Of a stretch of DNA of 64,000 bases, positions 60,756-64,000 are shown piece by piece (position 1 is the first letter of the stretch; every line of letters begins with the position of its first letter). Origin of the DNA: Acidimicrobiia bacterium. GTDB taxonomy: Bacteria > Actinomycetota > Acidimicrobiia > Acidimicrobiales > Poriferisodalaceae. The position numbers were made by a program, and so were the translations under genes. The notes beneath the pieces are model-generated. The model did not search any database. It saw nothing but the letters and a program-made list of their open reading frames with translations, and was not told where the DNA came from. The stretch lies in assembly GCA_022820925.1 (NCBI GenBank), contig JAJEEO010000012.1, positions 248,001-312,000 of the forward strand. Reading direction: 5' to 3'.

Positions 60756-61745
60756 ATGCGTGCTTTGGAAGTGCAATCCCTGAGCGGTCCTGCGGGCGTC
60801 GCCGTCGTCGACGCCCCCGAGCCGGTCGCCGATCCTGACGGTGCCTCGGTCATCGTCGACATCGTCTGCGGCGGCGTGTCGTTCCCCGACTTGCTGCAGA
60901 GCCAAGGGCTCTACCAGTACCGGCCCGATCCGCCGTTCAGGCCGGGCATCGAGGCCTCGGGTGTGGTGCGCTCAGCGCCTGCCGATTCGGGATATGCGCC
61001 CGGCGATCGGGTGTGCGTGTGGTCGAGCGAATGCCTGGCAGAGGTCGTGGCCGCCAAGCCCCGTGACCTGTTCGCCTTGCCCGGCGAGCTCTCGTTCGAA
61101 GAGGGGGCGGCGCTGGTCATGAACTACCAGACCGCCGTGTTCTGCATGATCGACAGGGCGGGTCTGCGCGAGGGCGAGTCGGTGCTGGTGCTCGGCGCCT
61201 CGGGCGGGGTGGGCACCTCGGGCATCCAGGTGGCGAAGGGCGTCGGCGCCGGCCCGGTCATCGGCCTGGTGTCGACTGAGGCCAAGGGCGACATCGCTCG
61301 AGCTGCAGGTGCCGATCACATCGTGCTGATCAGCGATACCTGGAAGGACGAAGTGCGCGAGCTCACGGGCGGGCGGGGCGTCGACATGACCTACGACCCG
61401 GTCGGCGGCGATCGCTTCCTCGACGGCATCCGGGCGCTGGCACGCTTCGGACGCCTCGTCGTCGTGGGATTCGCTGCGGGCGAGATCCCGACGGTCAAGG
61501 TGAACCGGCTTCTGCTGCGCAACGTCAGCCTCGTCGGCGCGGCCTGGGGCGAAGCCGTGGCGGCGGACCCGACGATTCCCGCCCGAATCCACGAGCGACT
61601 GCTTCCCATGATCGCATCGGGTGCGGTGAAGCCGCCCATCGGGCAAGTGCTGCGGTTCGAAGACGCGGCGCAGGCCTACCGGCTGCTCGACGAGCGCGAA
61701 GCCGTCGGCAAAGTGCTGGTGCGAATGCGTCCAGATCCCAGCTAG
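60756..61745 (+). CDS. NADPH:quinone oxidoreductase-like medium-chain reductase
   Basis: 329 aa from the ATG at 60756. GroES-like N-terminus (PDLLQSQGLYQYRPDPPFRPGIEASG), then the NADPH motif GASGGVG (after VLVLGAS). No zinc-binding Cys/His set is seen, as in the quinone reductase/zeta-crystallin branch. It could reduce quinones or alpha,beta-unsaturated carbonyls. Its TAG stop shares a CTAG palindrome with the convergent ribH stop. The frame upstream of the ATG is open but unsupported. Confidence 0.92.
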   Translation: MRALEVQSLSGPAGVAVVDAPEPVADPDGASVIVDIVCGGVSFPDLLQSQGLYQYRPDPPFRPGIEASGVVRSAPADSGYAPGDRVCVWSSECLAEVVAAKPRDLFALPGELSFEEGAALVMNYQTAVFCMIDRAGLREGESVLVLGASGGVGTSGIQVAKGVGAGPVIGLVSTEAKGDIARAAGADHIVLISDTWKDEVRELTGGRGVDMTYDPVGGDRFLDGIRALARFGRLVVVGFAAGEIPTVKVNRLLLRNVSLVGAAWGEAVAADPTIPARIHERLLPMIASGAVKPPIGQVLRFEDAAQAYRLLDEREAVGKVLVRMRPDPS

Positions 61746-62227
61746 CGGGCGAGGAAGTCGCGGGCCAGCAGCGCCATGGCGACGGCCACGCAGGCGGCGT
61801 CCTCGCCCACGTTGTGACCGCCTGGACCCTCGCTGCGCTGCAACGCCTGTTCTTCGTTCTCGACGGTGACCAAGCCGAAGCCGACCGGGACGCCAGTTTC
61901 GAGCTGCACCGCCATCACACCCTGGGCTGCACCCCCGCTGACGAGCTCGTAGTGCGTGGTCTCGCCACGGATCACCGCCCCGATGACCACGAGGGCATCG
62001 ACCTGTCCAGATCCGGCGAGCAGCCTCGCCGCCAGCGGGATCTCGAAGCACCCCGGCACGGTCACCTCGGTCGCGTGAATTGCACCAAGCTCGTCGAGGC
62101 CCCGTTCGACCCCCGCTGCCAGACGGTCCACGATCTCGGTATTCCAGGTCGCCCGCACGACGCCGATGCGAAGCCCCGCACCGGCCCCCGCCGGCGGTCT
62201 GCCGGCCCGTTGGTCGCCGCTCGCCAC
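61742..62227 (-). CDS. ribH: 6,7-Dimethyl-8-ribityllumazine synthase
   Basis: 161 aa from the GTG at 62227 (VASGDQ), which gives the normal length; the frame extends far upstream antisense to the next gene. RIGVVRATWN (substrate-binding Trp), PGCFEIPLAARLL, VIGAVIRGETTHYELV with catalytic His, and FGLVTVENEEQALQRS are the family signatures. The enzyme makes the riboflavin precursor lumazine in an icosahedral or pentameric assembly. The rest of the rib pathway is not nearby. The N-terminal 18 residues are Gly/Ala-rich. Confidence 0.95.
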   Translation of the reverse strand: MASGDQRAGRPPAGAGAGLRIGVVRATWNTEIVDRLAAGVERGLDELGAIHATEVTVPGCFEIPLAARLLAGSGQVDALVVIGAVIRGETTHYELVSGGAAQGVMAVQLETGVPVGFGLVTVENEEQALQRSEGPGGHNVGEDAACVAVAMALLARDFLAR

Positions 62228-62240
62228 GCCTGCACGGTAC

Positions 62241-62258
62241 CCCCCTGATCGCAGGGGG
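62241..62258. promoter_or_regulatory. Inverted repeat between divergent ribH and hydantoinase gene
   Basis: CCCCCT-GATCGC-AGGGGG, a 6-bp perfect stem, lies in the 54-base divergent gap. It is too short to be an FMN riboswitch. It could be an operator or a chance GC palindrome. Confidence 0.35.
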
Positions 62259-62281
62259 CGACCCGCGCCTACGCTGGGCGG

Positions 62282-64000
62282 ATGGCAGGCGCGCGCGCCC
62301 GGCTCGCGGCCGACATCGGCGGCACCTTCACCGACATCGCGCTCGAGGTGGGCGGTGACGGCGGGTCCGGCCAACTCCACACGGCGAAGGTGCTGACAAC
62401 CCAGGACGCGCCAGCCGATGGCGTGCTCGAGGGCGTCGGGGACGTCCTGTCCGCTGCGGGCGTCGAGCCCGCGGAGGTGGAGGTGTTCATCCACGGCACA
62501 ACGCTGGCCACCAACGCCCTGATCGAGCGCCGCGGCGCCCGCACGGCGCTGCTCACCACGCACGGCATCCGCGACTCGGTCGAGATGGCCCACGAGAACC
62601 GGTTCGAGCAGTACGACCTCTACATGCGGCGGCCTGAGCCGCTCGTGCCGCGGGACCGTCGCATCGGCATACCCGAGCGGCTGAGCGCTGACGGCAGCGT
62701 GCTGCTGCCGCTCGACCCCGACGCCGTGCGTGCCGCTGCTGCCCAGCTTGCCGACGACGGGGTGACTTCGGTGGCGGTGGGTTACCTGCACTCGTACCTT
62801 GACCCGCGGCACGAGCAGCGCACCGCCGAGATCCTGGCCGAGTGCTGGCCCGAGGCGACCGTCACGCTGTCGTCGGAGGTGTGCCCTGAGATCCGCGAGT
62901 ACGAACGCTTCTCGACCGCGTGCGCCAACGCGTACATCGCTCCGCTCATGCGCAGCTACCTGACCGACCTCGATGCGCGCCTCAAAGCGCTGGGCCTGGG
63001 CTGCGGGCTGTTCCTGATGACCTCGGGCGGCGGTTTGGGAACGCTCGCGGAGGCCGTGCGCTTCCCGGTCCGGCTGATCGAGAGCGGTCCCGCCGGCGGG
63101 GCACTGCTCGCCTCGGAGATCGCCCGAGGCTTGGGCTGCGAGCGGGCGCTCAGCTTCGACATGGGCGGCACCACCGCCAAGCTCTGCATCGTCGAGTCCG
63201 GGCATCCGCGCACGAGCCGTGAGTTCGAGGTCGGGCGCGAGTACCGGTTCCTGCCCGGCAGCGGACTGCCGCTGCGGCTGCCCGTGATCGAGATGGTCGA
63301 GATCGGTGCCGGCGGCGGCTCGATCGCGAGCGTGGACGCCCTCGGGCGCATCACGGTCGGGCCGGCCAGCGCCGGCTCCGAGCCGGGACCTGCCGCGTAC
63401 GGGCGGGGCGGGGCAGATCCCACCGTGACGGACGCAGACGCAGTTCTCGGCAGGCTGGCACCGGAGCGCTTCGCAGGCGGCACGATGACGTTCGATGCCG
63501 AGGCTGCCGCGAAGTCGCTCACCTCAGCGGTGGCCGAACCCGCGGGACTGAACACCACGGTCGCTGCCATCGGCATCTCCGAGGTCGTCGACGAGAACAT
63601 GTCCAACGCCGGCCGCGTCCATGCCGCCGACCAGGGCTGCGACATCAGCCGCGGCACGCTCATCGCGTTCGGCGGAGCCGCCCCGCTGCATGCCGCCGGC
63701 GTGGCCGCCAAGCTCGGCATCAGCGACATCGTGGTGCCGGCCGGAGCGGGTGTCGGATCGGCGATCGGCTTCCTGCGGGCACCTGTGTCCCACGAGTCGG
63801 TGCGCACTCGCCATGCCCGTGTCAGCGAGCTGACGGTGACGGCGCTGGCCGAACTGCTGGGCGAGATGGCCGACGAGGCCTTCGGGATCACCCATACGGC
63901 TGCACCGGGCGCACCCACCAGCACCCGGGTGAGGGCGCTCATGCGCTATCGCGGCCAGGGCCATGAGATCAATGTCGACATCGATGCGGCGGCGCTGCTG
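62282..64000 (+). CDS. Hydantoinase A/5-oxoprolinase-type protein (incomplete at window edge)
   Basis: At least 573 codons, open to the end of the window. It starts at the ATG at 62282 with AADIGGTFTDIALE, the N-terminal ATP-type motif of the HyuA/OplaH family. FIHGTTLATNALIERRGARTALL follows, then SFDMGGTTAKLC, EIGAGGGSIA and GPASAGSEPGPAAYGRGG, and AFGGAAPLHA. These enzymes use ATP to open a hydantoin or 5-oxoproline ring, or carboxylate acetone or acetophenone, usually with a HyuB partner. The partner would be expected just past the window edge. The substrate is not defined. Confidence 0.92.
   Translation, partial: MAGARARLAADIGGTFTDIALEVGGDGGSGQLHTAKVLTTQDAPADGVLEGVGDVLSAAGVEPAEVEVFIHGTTLATNALIERRGARTALLTTHGIRDSVEMAHENRFEQYDLYMRRPEPLVPRDRRIGIPERLSADGSVLLPLDPDAVRAAAAQLADDGVTSVAVGYLHSYLDPRHEQRTAEILAECWPEATVTLSSEVCPEIREYERFSTACANAYIAPLMRSYLTDLDARLKALGLGCGLFLMTSGGGLGTLAEAVRFPVRLIESGPAGGALLASEIARGLGCERALSFDMGGTTAKLCIVESGHPRTSREFEVGREYRFLPGSGLPLRLPVIEMVEIGAGGGSIASVDALGRITVGPASAGSEPGPAAYGRGGADPTVTDADAVLGRLAPERFAGGTMTFDAEAAAKSLTSAVAEPAGLNTTVAAIGISEVVDENMSNAGRVHAADQGCDISRGTLIAFGGAAPLHAAGVAAKLGISDIVVPAGAGVGSAIGFLRAPVSHESVRTRHARVSELTVTALAELLGEMADEAFGITHTAAPGAPTSTRVRALMRYRGQGHEINVDIDAAALL

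Noticed and set aside
62241-62258. FMN riboswitch upstream of ribH
   Set aside because: The divergent gap is only 54 bases, too short, and no RFN-type conserved segments are present; only a simple inverted repeat is seen.
62228-63205. 325-codon upstream extension of the ribH frame
   Set aside because: Lumazine synthase is about 160 residues; the extension is antisense to the hydantoinase A gene.

Overview
The window reads as a chromosomal segment of a high-GC, gene-dense actinobacterium. Many genes use GTG or TTG starts and there are many 4-base stop/start overlaps. The contents include a P450, flavin monooxygenases, family III CoA-transferases, a VapBC pair and a DsbA-like protein of the mycothiol-linked type. 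Lipoproteins with long acidic, Met-rich linkers and the breadth of acyl-CoA and monooxygenase catabolism suggest an Acidimicrobiia-like marine or symbiotic heterotroph; that placement is inference. No phage, insertion sequence, CRISPR array or origin was seen. No gene-free stretch exceeds 300 bases; the longest gaps (about 155-195 bases) hold operators or hairpins and are annotated as such.

Region 1 (1-17.1 kb). A divergent pair, amidase (-) and a tightly coupled FMO / P450 / C45 acyltransferase-like / ureohydrolase operon (+), flanks a 22-bp perfect palindrome. Convergent to that operon lies a branched-chain-amino-acid-type ABC importer (livF, livG, fused livHM, binding lipoprotein). Next come a tandem-duplicated Lrp/AsnC regulator with an SDR, then divergently a fused E1 alpha-beta and an E2 of a 2-oxoacid dehydrogenase. 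The same 13-base word TGATTCACTTGTC lies upstream of the binding-protein gene and in the SDR/E1 divergent promoter. In the latter it sits among helically phased degenerate copies, so the tandem regulator plausibly controls both uptake and oxidation of the substrate.

Region 2 (17.1-31.8 kb). VapBC with a palindromic operator, an FMN-binding split-barrel protein and tRNA-Ala(GGC), whose 3' end is overlapped on the other strand by a PP2C phosphatase gene. Then a catabolic block: enoyl-CoA hydratase, CaiB CoA-transferase, NTF2-like protein, acyl-CoA dehydrogenase, Baeyer-Villiger-type monooxygenase, two-domain CoA-transferase and VOC protein. It is followed by an NCS2 permease fused to an ATPase-like domain, a DUF1330-like protein, ung and an APH-like kinase.

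Region 3 (31.9-47 kb). Group II decarboxylase, hisC, polysaccharide deacetylase, a second two-domain CoA-transferase, a 118-bp inverted-repeat element, epoxide hydrolase, acyl-CoA ligase, a small SHOCT-like protein, a methyltransferase probably starting at CTG, enoyl-CoA hydratase, a DUF6624-like/esterase fusion, two alpha/beta hydrolases with overlapping 3' ends, and a DsbA-like protein.

Region 4 (47-64 kb). A two-gene molybdopterin oxidoreductase system (catalytic subunit plus a fused FeS/NrfD anchor), divergent from a glycine-betaine-type ABC importer whose permease has an unusual C-terminal extension of roughly 430 residues. Then an SDR, two alpha/beta hydrolases (one with a Cys nucleophile elbow), an amidohydrolase, a quinone-oxidoreductase-like protein, ribH, and a hydantoinase A/oxoprolinase gene that runs off the window.
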